Below the pieces are notes generated by a model. It was not told the origin of the DNA, made no database searches, and was given only the letters and a program-made list of their open reading frames with translations. This document shows positions 33,981-44,427 of a stretch of DNA of 64,000 bases, in pieces (positions within the stretch are counted from its first letter, which is position 1; every line of letters begins with the position of its first letter). The stretch lies in NCBI GenBank assembly GCA_964235605.1, contig CAXSCR010000007.1, positions 57,789 through 121,788 on the forward strand, written 5' to 3'. Position numbers and translations under genes: made by a program. Source of the stretch: DATCRE01 sp964235605. Lineage in GTDB: Bacteria > Bacteroidota > Bacteroidia > Cytophagales > Cyclobacteriaceae.

Positions 33981-34865
33981 TTATAAGGGAACGTTAACAT
34001 GGCGCTCTGCGTGGTAAGAGGATCTGACCAATGGTCCTGACTCAATATATTTTAAGCCACGTTTTAATCCTTCTTCTTTATACATCGCAAAGGTTTCGGG
34101 GTGGATAAACTCAGCTACTTCAAGGTGTAATTTGGTGGGCTGCAAATATTGTCCTAGGGTTAGAATCATTAAACCGTTCTCGGCCAAATCGTCCATGGCC
34201 TTTAATACTTCTTCTGTAGTTTCGCCTACGCCAAGCATGATACCTGATTTTGTTCTCATACCAGCCTCGCGAATTCTTTTGATCTGCTCAAGGCTTCTCT
34301 CGTATTTGGCTTGTGGTCTAACCCTGCGATAAAGACGCCCCACCGTTTCCATGTTATGGCTTACCACTTCTTGTTTACCTTCAATCATTCGGTAAAGGGC
34401 CTCCCAATTTCCTTTTGTATCAGGGATTAATGTTTCAATGGTGGTTTCTGGGCTTATTTTCTTGGTTTCGACCACTGTTTGATACCATACTTCGGCACCT
34501 TTGTCTTTAAGTTCGTCGCGATTTACAGAGGTGATTACAGCATGCTTTACGCCCATAAGTTTAATCGCTTCCGCTACTCTTCTGGGTTCATCCATGTCAT
34601 ATTCAGTTGGTCTGCCTGTAGCAACAGCGCAAAATGTACAACTGCGTGTACAGACATTTCCAAGTATCATGAAGGTGGCGGTACCTGCGCCCCAGCACTC
34701 ACCCATATTTGGGCAATTGCCACTTTCGCAAATAGTATGAAGCTTATAGTGATCAACAAGCTTGCGTACTTTCGCATATTCCGGACCGACCGGTAATTTT
34801 ACACGAAGCCAATCTGGCTTACGCCTTCTGGCTTCTTCTTTTGAAATTACAGGTAGCTCTATCAT
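33981..34865 (-). CDS. lipA: lipoyl synthase
   Basis: LipA (294 aa) is a radical SAM enzyme inserting two sulfurs into octanoyl groups to make lipoate. The auxiliary cluster motif CESGNCPNMGEC (CxxxxCxxxxxC) and the SAM cluster motif CTRSCTFC (CxxxCxxC) are intact, and the C-terminal RSSYHA carries the conserved Ser ligand. Its upstream neighbour gcvH encodes a lipoylated protein, which fits. The downstream interval towards rpsT is not coding. ATG start. Confidence 0.95.
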   Translation of the reverse strand: MIELPVISKEEARRRKPDWLRVKLPVGPEYAKVRKLVDHYKLHTICESGNCPNMGECWGAGTATFMILGNVCTRSCTFCAVATGRPTEYDMDEPRRVAEAIKLMGVKHAVITSVNRDELKDKGAEVWYQTVVETKKISPETTIETLIPDTKGNWEALYRMIEGKQEVVSHNMETVGRLYRRVRPQAKYERSLEQIKRIREAGMRTKSGIMLGVGETTEEVLKAMDDLAENGLMILTLGQYLQPTKLHLEVAEFIHPETFAMYKEEGLKRGLKYIESGPLVRSSYHAERHVNVPL

Positions 34866-34918
34866 CCGATGTGTTGCTTCATTACTTTTAACCGTATTCC
34901 GATTATTTCATAACGGCT

Positions 34919-35293
34919 TTATTTTCCGATAAGTTCTTTATACTGTGACGCAGTTAACAAACCATCTGCAGAACCTTTAATAACCATCTTTATCATCCAG
35001 CCAGCGCCGTAAGGATCTTCATTTACTTTTTCCGGACTGCCATCTAAAATAGGATTCACTTCTAGAATTTTGCCACTTAAGGGCATGAATAAATCAGAAA
35101 CCGTTTTAACAGCTTCAACTGTACCAAATACCTCATGTGTGTTTATTTCCTGGCCAACCGTACTGATATCTACATAAACAATGTCACCAAGTTCACTTTG
35201 GGCAAAATCTGTTATTCCAACGGTAGCAGTAGTGCCATCAATTTTAACCCATTCGTGGTCTTTGGTGTATTTCAATCCGTCAGGAATATTCAT
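34919..35293 (-). CDS. gcvH: glycine cleavage system H protein
   Basis: GcvH (124 aa) carries aminomethyl groups on its lipoyl arm between the P, T and L proteins of glycine cleavage. The lipoyl domain fold is clear, with the lipoylation Lys in FGTVEAVKTVSDLF (about residue 62) and NEDPYGAGWMIKM near 95. The start is the ATG at 35293. A TAATTTTG -7-like element is 19 nt upstream. It sits between lipA and sprA, matching the ruvA-sprA-gcvH order known from flavobacteria. P and T genes are not in the window. Confidence 0.95.
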   Translation of the reverse strand: MNIPDGLKYTKDHEWVKIDGTTATVGITDFAQSELGDIVYVDISTVGQEINTHEVFGTVEAVKTVSDLFMPLSGKILEVNPILDGSPEKVNEDPYGAGWMIKMVIKGSADGLLTASQYKELIGK

Positions 35294-35312
35294 TAGGTTT
35301 ATTTTTAATCAT

Positions 35313-35320
35313 CAAAATTA
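35313..35320 (-). promoter_or_regulatory. putative -7 element for gcvH
   Basis: The minus strand reads TAATTTTG, matching TAnnTTTG, 19 nt before the gcvH ATG. A clear -33 TTG is missing. Confidence 0.3.
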
Positions 35321-35411
35321 AGTGGTTTTTTTATAAAGTACACGATGAAGTGAATTTTAGTCGATAGTTCTCAGACTACAATTCACCAGAGAATTAGCTA
35401 AACTGGGCGCC

Positions 35412-38400
35412 TTACTGCGCTAAACTGAATCTAATCTGAATACCAAAACGGGTTGTAGCACGGCGTGGAGAACTCGTTATTTTAGGCTCATTAATAGTGC
35501 GTTCGAAGTAAGCCTGAATATTAAGTTTTTCATTTACAACATAGCTTATATTCGGTCGAAGTTGGAAGTTAAGGTTACCATTCGTTATGATATTTAGCTC
35601 ATCAACCTTCCGTTGAATAGTCTTGTTATCAGACACGGTAATATTACATCTGAATGTCATATCATTTTTAAGTACAATGGTCTCTCCTTGGACTTTAAAT
35701 GGCAGTTTCAGATTGTTTTTAGTATAGCCTAATTCAAAAGAAACATCTTTGCTGGTTAGCTCCGTTATTTGTGCATTGGTAATATTTAGTGCGAGGTCAC
35801 GTTTTGTTTTGTATTGGAAGTTAGCCGTTACTTTGCTCTTTGTACGGATGTTGATACCGATTAGCGGCGCAAACTGTTCTGATATAAACACTTGCCCAAG
35901 AACATAAATAGGCACGTAGGTTCCATCGATTACTCTGCCGTAAAGACCGTCATTATAATCTTCAATGTTTACATTAATTCCCAATGTATCTGATTTATCA
36001 TACTGTAAGGAGTTGGAGTAATTAGATACAGAGTAAGTTGAATTGTAGGCATGCGAGAGTGTAACTGATTGAAATTTCTCTTTAAAGAAATCAAGTTTAT
36101 TAAGGCCTGTATAATCTATACGCCAGTTAGGTAATGGTATTCTCGGAAAAGAACCAAGCTTAGAAGCAGCGGCATCCTTACCTGTGTAGGCAGCAAGGAA
36201 AGCAGACACAGTTACATCCTGGGTTGTTAAGCCATATTCACTGGTGTCTGATCGAGAAGGATTTTCTCTACCCAGGCGCTCTCTCATTAAAGATAGATTA
36301 CTTTCAAATCGATGAAATACCTTTGAGTCTATATCGTCGTTACTTTTTTCAAAAGCAGTTTTTATAGTCACAAAAGAAATTTTATAACTACCTGTGCGGC
36401 TAGGGTTCAATGCTTTCCACCCTTGACCTAACGTATCATATCTAAAAATTTCCTGATAGGCTGTCATGGCATCTTTGCGGAAATTAAGTTGCACCTTGAA
36501 GTCAGGTGAAGGCTCAAGATTAGCTTTAACATCTATTGTTTTATTCTGGAATTGGGTGAAAGGATTGGTAAGTTCATCTGCCGTTGTGAGCCAATTATTC
36601 TGGGCCGCTTTGTACCTAATATTAGGATCCTGACTTCCTAATATGAATCCCCATCCTGGCGCACTCCACTGCTCATCCATTCCTAAGAATTTTGGTGTTG
36701 GCATAAAGCCTGGTAAAATAGTACCTTCAGAAATTGTGTAGGTTGCATTTATTGATCGTAAAGACATGATCAAGCGGAATAAACCTTTAACAATGCCGGG
36801 TGTTGTTTTCACTGTATCAACCTGTGGTTTTGGCTTAACACCTGCGCCGCCTCTTACAGGTGGTGCGGGTCTAGGTGGTGTGGTCAGTTCTTTTAAAAAC
36901 TTCACCTTATTATATAGCTTTAAGAGATCAATTTTTCCCGTTACGTTATTATCTCTATTATTCTGAATGATGTTTCCAAAGTCTAAGGTATTCGTTGTTC
37001 CCTCCTCTTGAAGATTAAGTGGACCAGCCTTCCAATTGTAGCCAGCTTGATAACGATATTCAGCACCTAAGAAATCTGTTACTGGAAATTTATCTAACGG
37101 TATGGTGTAATTCACAGTAATGCCTTGCGTATAATTTTTCATACGTCCGAAGTTTTTTAAATTTTTAATTACCGTTTTTTGATTAGTCTCCGTATCTATC
37201 TCTCCCAGCGGTTCATCAATATTGGCATTTGCTGTTGCATTATATTCAGCAGATAAACCTTTTGAAAAATCCCAGCGTGTGTTGTAGATACGGTTAAAGA
37301 GAAAGTATTTCTGATAATTAGGTTTGGAATAAGTGAAAGGATCACCAGGTTTTAGTGGTGCATTACGATAAACCTTTTTGTTAAAAGAACGATCAAGATC
37401 TGCACGAACACTAATGTTAGAAGGCATTAGACTAAAATTGAAATCTTTTACAAGTTTAAGCCAAGGTGAATTGAATGCCTTTGAATTCTTAAATGGTTCT
37501 ATGCCTGTGTTTGTAGGAGCAAAATTATAAGCGACAGATCCCCGATAGGTTTTTTGCAACTGCTCCTTTATAAAATAATTGGTTTGCAATGCGTCGCTAT
37601 AAGCATAACTGAAGGATAAGTTTTCAACGTCATAAATATGCGTTTTAGCATCAGGTTTAACTTTTACTTTACGCACATTAGTGAAGTTAATACTTCGTGT
37701 TACGCTCTTGTCTTGAATTAGCTTTTGAAAATTTTGACGCGCAGAGTCCGAACTCAAAGAAGTGAGCGCGGCTGCCAACTTCATATCTGGGTTGGCTGGA
37801 TCAAAATTCGGATTGGCGACTGTATTTTGATAGCCCACAAACATGGGTATTTTTAATCCTGTGTTACCTGGCAATAGTTTATCGACATTTACTTGGGTTG
37901 AGACATCGTAGCGCGTGCTTTCTTCACGTGTTCTTTCTCCTATTTTTGAACTGACACTTCCAAACCCAAATGTAGTATGTCTAATTGCTCCATTAATCGT
38001 AGCAAAGTCGGCTAGCTTTGCACTCATCATGGCGTTAACCGCCCAGCCCGACTGTCGATTAAAATCTGTAACACGCAACTCATTTGCCCAAACACAAGCT
38101 GAATAACTTTCCCTGGTAACGCTCGTTGGATTCCTTACCCCTATCATCATTATACGAACAGAACTTAAATCAGGCCTTCCAAAAATGCGTATGCGATGTC
38201 TTCCTACCAGCTTTGGCCCATTGGTGGGATAGGATTGTGTAAGTGGCTTTCCTTCCCTGTCGCGGGCTGCTTTTAAAGCATATAACTCGTTTAAATCAAT
38301 ATCTATATTATTTTCTGAAGGCCAGACTTCATATTCACTTGCACTATTGCCGAGCCTAGCATTAGATACTTTTAATGGCACCTCAATTTCATAATAATTC

Positions 38401-41400
38401 TGTTCAAAGTCATTACCCAAACGGATAAAGCCATGTAGGCTACTGTCTTTTGCTGTTTCACTATCAACGTGAAAAAACATTTTTACACGGCCATAATTGA
38501 AAAGATCGACTGTTACATTTTTATAGATTGCGCGTGCTGTACCGTCTTCGAGATTCTGTAAACACATCTGAACTGACTGCTCATTGAGCTTCCGATTAAT
38601 TGTTGAGGTGTTATCTCTATCGCGTACAACGCCAGGTGGTATTACATAGCGTGATTTGTTATTTTTAGCATCACCTTGGGCATTCTCTTCTAAGTTGGCT
38701 ACAGATAAAGTGAAGTTGTCACTTCCTGCATCCGTGGTAGTATTCAATCCGCCGTCGCGGATGGTTTTTGTATATTGGCGCCATTTACTGCCTACCATAC
38801 GAAAGTTAACTAAACGCAGTACAACAGGACTTGACCAGCCCTTCATAATCATACGTGCATACCGAATTGATTTGAAGCTCGACATATCTCCAAATTGACT
38901 ATCGAAATTGCGAACGGGAATTCTGAATAAGTACCACTTCACAGACTCACCTGGAGTGTTAGATGGCGTTGAAGTAATTTGATCTACAATGTATTTCTTG
39001 CCTATTTCTTGCTGACCTGGTCTTAAATCTATGTTGTACTCATAATATTCTTCTAACTCATTAAGCGTGTTATCCGCATTTATATCTTCATTGTCTGGAT
39101 AAAGACTACCTGCGGGTGTAACTCTACCTGAGGCAGATACCACAGGTGTATTACCATCGAGGCCGTTAATATTTTTATAACGTTCTAGTATTTTAGCATT
39201 GGTTAAACTTTCATCAAGAAAGTATTTCCAGTTATCACTTGATGGATCCTCCGCATTAGAATTGAACTTTACCTTTTCCAAATCATCAGGAATACCATCG
39301 AGACCAACATCTTGAAACTGGCGAGACTGGGGATTGTTATCAAAAGCATTGGTCAAATAACTTTGTGTCGGAACGTAGCCAAAATTAGTTTGATCTGCAG
39401 ACTCAGGGCTTGCTAAGACGCCACCTGGAGGGAGACCGTTTTCAAATGAATGCCGTGAATCGCGGGCAACATCTTCTGAGATATTTCCTAATTGAAAAAT
39501 AAGCTTACCGCCGGTTGTATTGTTTATGTTTTTTAATCCATCTTCTACAACGCCATTTTCATTAGGTATAAATGGATCTAACATCCAAAATTCAACATAC
39601 TCGATGTTGGCTTTATCAAAATCTACCTCTGTACGTACTGCGGTGGTTATGCCGGCCCAATTATCAACAGCTTTTGCAGGATTAGCGGCATCTGTATCAA
39701 AATTGGCTTTATAGTTATAAGGACCACGTTCATTTGGATAATAGGCCAAATCGAATACTTGTTCAAAGAAATTTCCTTGGGTTCGATTTCTGTTCGGGAA
39801 TACTTCTTGTGGACTCACCCAGCGCATATAATGATTCTGCAAAACTTTATCCGTGATGGCATCTGGTTTTAGAGATCCACCATCACGATAGAAGACAGAA
39901 TTATCTACCGTATACCAAGCAAGTTTTGCTCTTTTATCATTGATCTTAGGGTTATTCGGAGTTGTTGGATCAATGCTCTCTACATATTCACTTTTCTTAG
40001 GTGTTGCTGCTAGCTTCCATGCTATTGTATTCATTAAAGAATATGGTGTGGCTGTATTTTCAAAATCATCAATATAACCTGTGCCGTCACCATCAATTAC
40101 ATTGCTAGTACCAGGAATTAATTGTGCAAACTCACCACTTAAATTTACAGATGATGTTTCCTTAGTTTGAACAAAAGGCAACGCATCAACTAGTTTTGTA
40201 AGGATGCGGCTTGTTTTATTTACATTAAAATCAAGACCATATTGAATGTTACGCGCGGGCTCAGTACCAATGCTATTTCGGCTTATCAATGGTCGCTCAT
40301 TATAATATAATAGTGTGCCTCCCAAGTTTACATCATTACTTAGTTTGTAATCAAATCTAGAACCCAACAAAGAACGCGTTTGAAAAGAGAATGGATCAGC
40401 TTGTTCAAATTGAATACTAATGTTTTGACCTGAGCTTAGAATGCTTTCATCTAATATGATCACTTTCCCAAAAGTATAGTCAACCGTGTATTGGGTGTTT
40501 TCTATCAACGGTATTCCGCCAGCATAAACTTTTACAGACCCTTGTGATGGACCAAAACCAGGTATAAGAATTTCTTTTGATGACGTGGCACTGTACTGTC
40601 CAACAATCCAGAATTTATTTTGAGTCGCGAATTGTTCAGCTTCCGCCTTCGTACTTCGGTATAATAAATCAAACGCGTATTTTTTAATCAAATAGTCACG
40701 CTGTATTTCATCTTCTTTTACAAAAGCTTCTCGCAATGCTTGATTGAAGGGTTCCAGATATGGAAATATGATCAGACCCGCCTGCGAGTTAATGGTGATC
40801 CCTTCTACGTAATCGAAGTTACCATCGGGTTGCGGGTCATTTACGGGATTAAGTTTATCTAACCCCATTATTTCAATGAGTTGTCTATTACGAGCTACAG
40901 TACCTTCTTGTATCTGGGGATTGTCAATACCACTCGCATCATCTCTGTATATAACGCGTAATTGAAATGCGCTTTGCTCGAGTTGTGTAACACCTAGGCT
41001 GTATACGTTTTTCATCATCAGATCCCACGCTGGTGTCTTAATGGCTGTTGAGAGGTCACGCTGGCGAAGGAGTTTTAAGAAAATCACATCCTCATCTTGA
41101 AGTGTAGCATAGTCTTCTGAGAGCTCACCTACTTTGTAGGATTTACCACCATATGTATATTCATAGGCCACTGCAATTGCCTCATCATTTTGAAATTTGC
41201 GCGTAAGGGTTAAATAACCAAGTTGTTTATGGAAGGAAAACTCAGTTACTGCTAGCTTGCGTGCACCTGTTATTTTTTCGAAGTCTGAACCATTTTTTAG
41301 TTCGACTGGTAAGCCCTCGAGGAGGGTAGTTATGCTTTGTGCTGATCTACTCAAATTATTTACCTGACCAAATAAAGTATTAGCGTCATTTCGATTTGCA

Positions 41401-42617
41401 GGATCGCTGTCTTTTCGGGTGATTTTTCCATTATAAATTCTTGAATACTCACCCAGATCTGTTAAACCCACAACATTTCTAAGTGTTTGTGTTTCACTAT
41501 TTCTATTAAGTACATACACTTCAACACGCGTTATATTAACACCGGATGTAATTTGCGGGAGGTTCTTAATCCACTTCTGATAATTGTTACGGAAGAAATG
41601 ACCTAGAAAAAAGTGACGGTTATCGTCATACCCAGAAGCCACAAGTTCAAAAGGTCTGCCTTGGCTGGCACCCGCGCCGCCTGCACCTCCACCGCCTACA
41701 TCTATTGATGAGACCTTACCGCGCTGCTGCGTGGCTATAGTGGTAACATTTAGTTTACCAAATTGCATTTGTGCTTTGATACCAAAAAGATTTTGTGCGC
41801 CTTGTATTAAAGTATTATTTAATGGCAAACTCACGTTACCAATCTCCAATTTCTGTAAAATCTCTTCCTTATAGCCGGTGTATTCTACCTTCATATTATT
41901 TTGAAAGTCGAAAGAGTTATTGTTATCAAAGTTTGCCGTAACTGAGAGCTTTTCTCCAATCTTGCCAACTACGCTCATATTTACTTGTTGGTCAAATTCA
42001 AAACCACCATTTCGTTGTTGTCTTGCGCTTACTTGCGGATTGGCAATCTTTTGAAATGATGCGCCCACGTCTAGCGTTACAAAGCCGCGTGGTATGAGTT
42101 CAACATAGCTACCTCCAAAAATCCGATCGAGAACCGGACTTAAAAATATCTTTGGTATTAAGCTTCTGCCACTCACCGCACTTTCACCATCTGCGGCTCG
42201 CGATTTAGATTGCCAGTATTCTTTTAGCTGTTGCCTATCCTGTTGTTTTTTGAACTCATCAAAAGACATGGTAGTGGTGGGCCTATAATTTACATCTCCT
42301 AGTTTTTCATAGATTGTATAATTCAATGCTGTATCAATTTCAACATCAAGTTTCATTCTTGATGGATCTTTGAGAAAGAGTGGCGAAGCGCCCGTGTTAT
42401 TTGAAAACGGGTCACCATAACGGTCATTCTGCCGATAAGTGGGCCGCTTAGATGGTTTGTAGGGTATGTTTTTTGAAGTGTCTTGCTTAGATTTTACAGT
42501 ATCTCGCTGTTGAAAATAGTAAGTACGAGTTGTCCGCTTAGAGGCACCCTCTACGTACAATGTGGACAGCAGACAGAGTCCAAGTAGAATTATATTCTTC
42601 CGAGTAATGAGCGCCAA
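35412..42617 (-). CDS. sprA: gliding motility/T9SS translocon protein SprA
   Basis: SprA (2401 aa) is the giant outer-membrane beta-barrel that forms the T9SS export channel. The length matches the known family size of about 2400. A signal peptide (NIILLGLCLLSTLYVEGAS) starts the protein, and the barrel ends in RFGIQIRFSLAQ with many aromatic-terminated strands. SprA N-terminal type segments (LIPRGFVTLDVGASFQKI, LKIPMFVGYQ) are visible. A Pro-rich loop PPRPAPPVRGGAGVKPK occurs around residue 1910. The start is TTG at 42617, 5 nt after the ruvA stop; no ATG fits the signal peptide. Its substrates include the cargo protein encoded at 10.6 kb. Confidence 0.95.
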   Translation of the reverse strand: MALITRKNIILLGLCLLSTLYVEGASKRTTRTYYFQQRDTVKSKQDTSKNIPYKPSKRPTYRQNDRYGDPFSNNTGASPLFLKDPSRMKLDVEIDTALNYTIYEKLGDVNYRPTTTMSFDEFKKQQDRQQLKEYWQSKSRAADGESAVSGRSLIPKIFLSPVLDRIFGGSYVELIPRGFVTLDVGASFQKIANPQVSARQQRNGGFEFDQQVNMSVVGKIGEKLSVTANFDNNNSFDFQNNMKVEYTGYKEEILQKLEIGNVSLPLNNTLIQGAQNLFGIKAQMQFGKLNVTTIATQQRGKVSSIDVGGGGAGGAGASQGRPFELVASGYDDNRHFFLGHFFRNNYQKWIKNLPQITSGVNITRVEVYVLNRNSETQTLRNVVGLTDLGEYSRIYNGKITRKDSDPANRNDANTLFGQVNNLSRSAQSITTLLEGLPVELKNGSDFEKITGARKLAVTEFSFHKQLGYLTLTRKFQNDEAIAVAYEYTYGGKSYKVGELSEDYATLQDEDVIFLKLLRQRDLSTAIKTPAWDLMMKNVYSLGVTQLEQSAFQLRVIYRDDASGIDNPQIQEGTVARNRQLIEIMGLDKLNPVNDPQPDGNFDYVEGITINSQAGLIIFPYLEPFNQALREAFVKEDEIQRDYLIKKYAFDLLYRSTKAEAEQFATQNKFWIVGQYSATSSKEILIPGFGPSQGSVKVYAGGIPLIENTQYTVDYTFGKVIILDESILSSGQNISIQFEQADPFSFQTRSLLGSRFDYKLSNDVNLGGTLLYYNERPLISRNSIGTEPARNIQYGLDFNVNKTSRILTKLVDALPFVQTKETSSVNLSGEFAQLIPGTSNVIDGDGTGYIDDFENTATPYSLMNTIAWKLAATPKKSEYVESIDPTTPNNPKINDKRAKLAWYTVDNSVFYRDGGSLKPDAITDKVLQNHYMRWVSPQEVFPNRNRTQGNFFEQVFDLAYYPNERGPYNYKANFDTDAANPAKAVDNWAGITTAVRTEVDFDKANIEYVEFWMLDPFIPNENGVVEDGLKNINNTTGGKLIFQLGNISEDVARDSRHSFENGLPPGGVLASPESADQTNFGYVPTQSYLTNAFDNNPQSRQFQDVGLDGIPDDLEKVKFNSNAEDPSSDNWKYFLDESLTNAKILERYKNINGLDGNTPVVSASGRVTPAGSLYPDNEDINADNTLNELEEYYEYNIDLRPGQQEIGKKYIVDQITSTPSNTPGESVKWYLFRIPVRNFDSQFGDMSSFKSIRYARMIMKGWSSPVVLRLVNFRMVGSKWRQYTKTIRDGGLNTTTDAGSDNFTLSVANLEENAQGDAKNNKSRYVIPPGVVRDRDNTSTINRKLNEQSVQMCLQNLEDGTARAIYKNVTVDLFNYGRVKMFFHVDSETAKDSSLHGFIRLGNDFEQNYYEIEVPLKVSNARLGNSASEYEVWPSENNIDIDLNELYALKAARDREGKPLTQSYPTNGPKLVGRHRIRIFGRPDLSSVRIMMIGVRNPTSVTRESYSACVWANELRVTDFNRQSGWAVNAMMSAKLADFATINGAIRHTTFGFGSVSSKIGERTREESTRYDVSTQVNVDKLLPGNTGLKIPMFVGYQNTVANPNFDPANPDMKLAAALTSLSSDSARQNFQKLIQDKSVTRSINFTNVRKVKVKPDAKTHIYDVENLSFSYAYSDALQTNYFIKEQLQKTYRGSVAYNFAPTNTGIEPFKNSKAFNSPWLKLVKDFNFSLMPSNISVRADLDRSFNKKVYRNAPLKPGDPFTYSKPNYQKYFLFNRIYNTRWDFSKGLSAEYNATANANIDEPLGEIDTETNQKTVIKNLKNFGRMKNYTQGITVNYTIPLDKFPVTDFLGAEYRYQAGYNWKAGPLNLQEEGTTNTLDFGNIIQNNRDNNVTGKIDLLKLYNKVKFLKELTTPPRPAPPVRGGAGVKPKPQVDTVKTTPGIVKGLFRLIMSLRSINATYTISEGTILPGFMPTPKFLGMDEQWSAPGWGFILGSQDPNIRYKAAQNNWLTTADELTNPFTQFQNKTIDVKANLEPSPDFKVQLNFRKDAMTAYQEIFRYDTLGQGWKALNPSRTGSYKISFVTIKTAFEKSNDDIDSKVFHRFESNLSLMRERLGRENPSRSDTSEYGLTTQDVTVSAFLAAYTGKDAAASKLGSFPRIPLPNWRIDYTGLNKLDFFKEKFQSVTLSHAYNSTYSVSNYSNSLQYDKSDTLGINVNIEDYNDGLYGRVIDGTYVPIYVLGQVFISEQFAPLIGINIRTKSKVTANFQYKTKRDLALNITNAQITELTSKDVSFELGYTKNNLKLPFKVQGETIVLKNDMTFRCNITVSDNKTIQRKVDELNIITNGNLNFQLRPNISYVVNEKLNIQAYFERTINEPKITSSPRRATTRFGIQIRFSLAQ

Positions 42618-42622
42618 ACGAA

Positions 42623-43216
42623 CTATGAGTTTTTAAGAGCTTGCTTAACTAAATCTTCTAAGGTAATGGTATTTCCTGATTTCTTCAGGACGGTATCCAC
42701 ACTCTTTTCCGCGGTTGCCTTTGGCAGTCCAAGTGTAAGTAACGCTGATAACGCCTCTTTCCGCAGGGTATTGTGTGGCCCTATTGAAACAGTTGGCTGG
42801 GTGTCATCCCAACTTTCTTTTTTTAGTTTGTCTTTGAGTTCAATAATAACACGTTGCGCAGTTTTACCACCAATACCTTTTATAGATTGGAGTGAAGCCG
42901 CATCTTCATGAATGATGGCGGTTTTAATTTCATTGCTATTCATATAAGATAGCATAACCACCGCCGTACTTGGCCCAACACCACTTACAGAAACTAGTTG
43001 CTGAAAAAGTTTTCTTTCGGCTTCACTACTAAAACCAAAAAGAACATGGGCATCCTCACGTATGCTAAGATGCGTATACAATAAAATATTTTCCTGGTCT
43101 TTTATGGCAGAGAAAGTCTGAAGGGAAATGATGACATGATAGCCAACTCCATTCACATCAATCACAACATGTGTTGGATCCTTATGGACTAACTTTCCCT
43201 TTAGGAATGCGATCAT
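42623..43216 (-). CDS. ruvA: Holliday junction branch migration protein RuvA
   Basis: RuvA (197 aa) binds Holliday junctions as a tetramer and loads RuvB helicase. The N-terminal OB domain (MIAFLKGKLVHKDPTHVVIDVNGVGY), two helix-hairpin-helix motifs (LVSVSGVGPSTAVVML; LQSIKGIGGKTAQRVIIELK) and the C-terminal RuvB-binding domain (EALSALLTLGLPKATAEK) are in order. sprA begins 5 nt downstream, a conserved neighbourhood in the phylum. ATG start. RuvB and RuvC are not nearby. The 43217-43511 spacer upstream (295 nt) shows no gene. Confidence 0.95.
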   Translation of the reverse strand: MIAFLKGKLVHKDPTHVVIDVNGVGYHVIISLQTFSAIKDQENILLYTHLSIREDAHVLFGFSSEAERKLFQQLVSVSGVGPSTAVVMLSYMNSNEIKTAIIHEDAASLQSIKGIGGKTAQRVIIELKDKLKKESWDDTQPTVSIGPHNTLRKEALSALLTLGLPKATAEKSVDTVLKKSGNTITLEDLVKQALKNS

Positions 43217-43511
43217 TAAAAAACAGGTTTAGGTTCGGTAACATTTAATTTGCCGTTTTACTTATTATTTCTCCAAAAAGAGTCTAAAGCAAACAAAATT
43301 GTTTCGCGAATTCGAAATATCAGCAGAAGTAAGGTGAAAAGCAATGAGATGATTGAGTGGAGGGAGAAGAAAAATTATTTGAATAATTTCTTAATAATTA
43401 TTGACAAGAATACAATGTGAGTGCTAGGTATACCGTTACATTAGGTTTAATCTTCAACAAACCCGTTAACAGATGAGGATAAGCATCATGAACAGTCTGG
43501 ATTGTAGCGTT

Positions 43512-44171
43512 CTATTTTGAATCTGGTAATTTCTCATCAGGATTATAAATCGCATCAAACCGCTGCGCATTCTCTGAGACAGTCGATTCAAATCCAGCAG
43601 CTTTTCTAAGGCTATCAACTTTATCTATATCTGCGATTGGCCAGATCAGCATTTTCTTATCGGGTCTTATCTTAGGACGAGTTAATTGTGTTCCGTACTT
43701 CTGCTTAAGTCCTTTTTCCATTAAAACTCTATCTAGCATTGATGCTGCATCCGTTGTGTTTGCTTCACCAATTTTAGCTAAACTATCCAACTCTGGCCAA
43801 TATTTCGCCCTTAAGTCAGGGCTTGAATGTTGAATCACGCAATAGATAGCTTCACTCGCTTTATCACCAATTTTGCTCCGAGGTAGCCATCCGTACCTTT
43901 CAATAATCGGTATTAAAACTTTTTCATTCTCCGCATCAATAATGCGCATTTTTGAAAAATATTCTGGTGCTGCCGGAGAGCCGTATCCAATTGAGTCCTG
44001 TAGTGTGTGCCTTATTCCTTGATCCTTGTCAAAGATTTTCTCGAGCGTGACTCTTAACAAATCATAATCTACTTTCGATGAAGTAGGTCTATTGTTGATG
44101 GGGTTACATTGCTGGGCTGTGATAGAAATTCCAATTATAACTAAAATGATGAGTGTAGATTTATATTGCAT
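43512..44171 (-). CDS. DUF6624 family exported protein
   Basis: A 219-residue protein with a signal peptide (STLIILVIIGISITAQQC, where the Cys may be lipidated). The body has DLLRVTLEKIFDKDQGIRHTL, IPIIERYGWLPRSKIGDKASEAIYCVIQHS and ALQ-like LDRVLMEKGLKQKYGTQL segments that fit the DUF6624 family, which is of unknown function. It is an isolated gene between ruvA and maeB, with spacers of about 250-300 nt on both sides. Predicted to be periplasmic or lipid-anchored; no catalytic motif is evident. Confidence 0.75.
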   Translation of the reverse strand: MQYKSTLIILVIIGISITAQQCNPINNRPTSSKVDYDLLRVTLEKIFDKDQGIRHTLQDSIGYGSPAAPEYFSKMRIIDAENEKVLIPIIERYGWLPRSKIGDKASEAIYCVIQHSSPDLRAKYWPELDSLAKIGEANTTDAASMLDRVLMEKGLKQKYGTQLTRPKIRPDKKMLIWPIADIDKVDSLRKAAGFESTVSENAQRFDAIYNPDEKLPDSK

Positions 44172-44427
44172 GTTATAAAAAGGGATTACGATAATTTCAT
44201 AGTCGTTCTATCCACCCCTTTAAATTAAAGAACGCTATCGCTCACTCCCAAAGTTCAGGCCAAGTATGCAGTTAGTTATCCGTGAAGATTCTCAACTGTC
44301 ACATAAATACGAGGAAAGAAGCAAAGTGTTTTTAAGGATGGCATACGACTTATAGTATTGCTAAGCATTGCTCACCGAATCCGCAATAGATTTTTGTAAT
44401 GCGCAATCCGGGTTTCTAATCATCATG

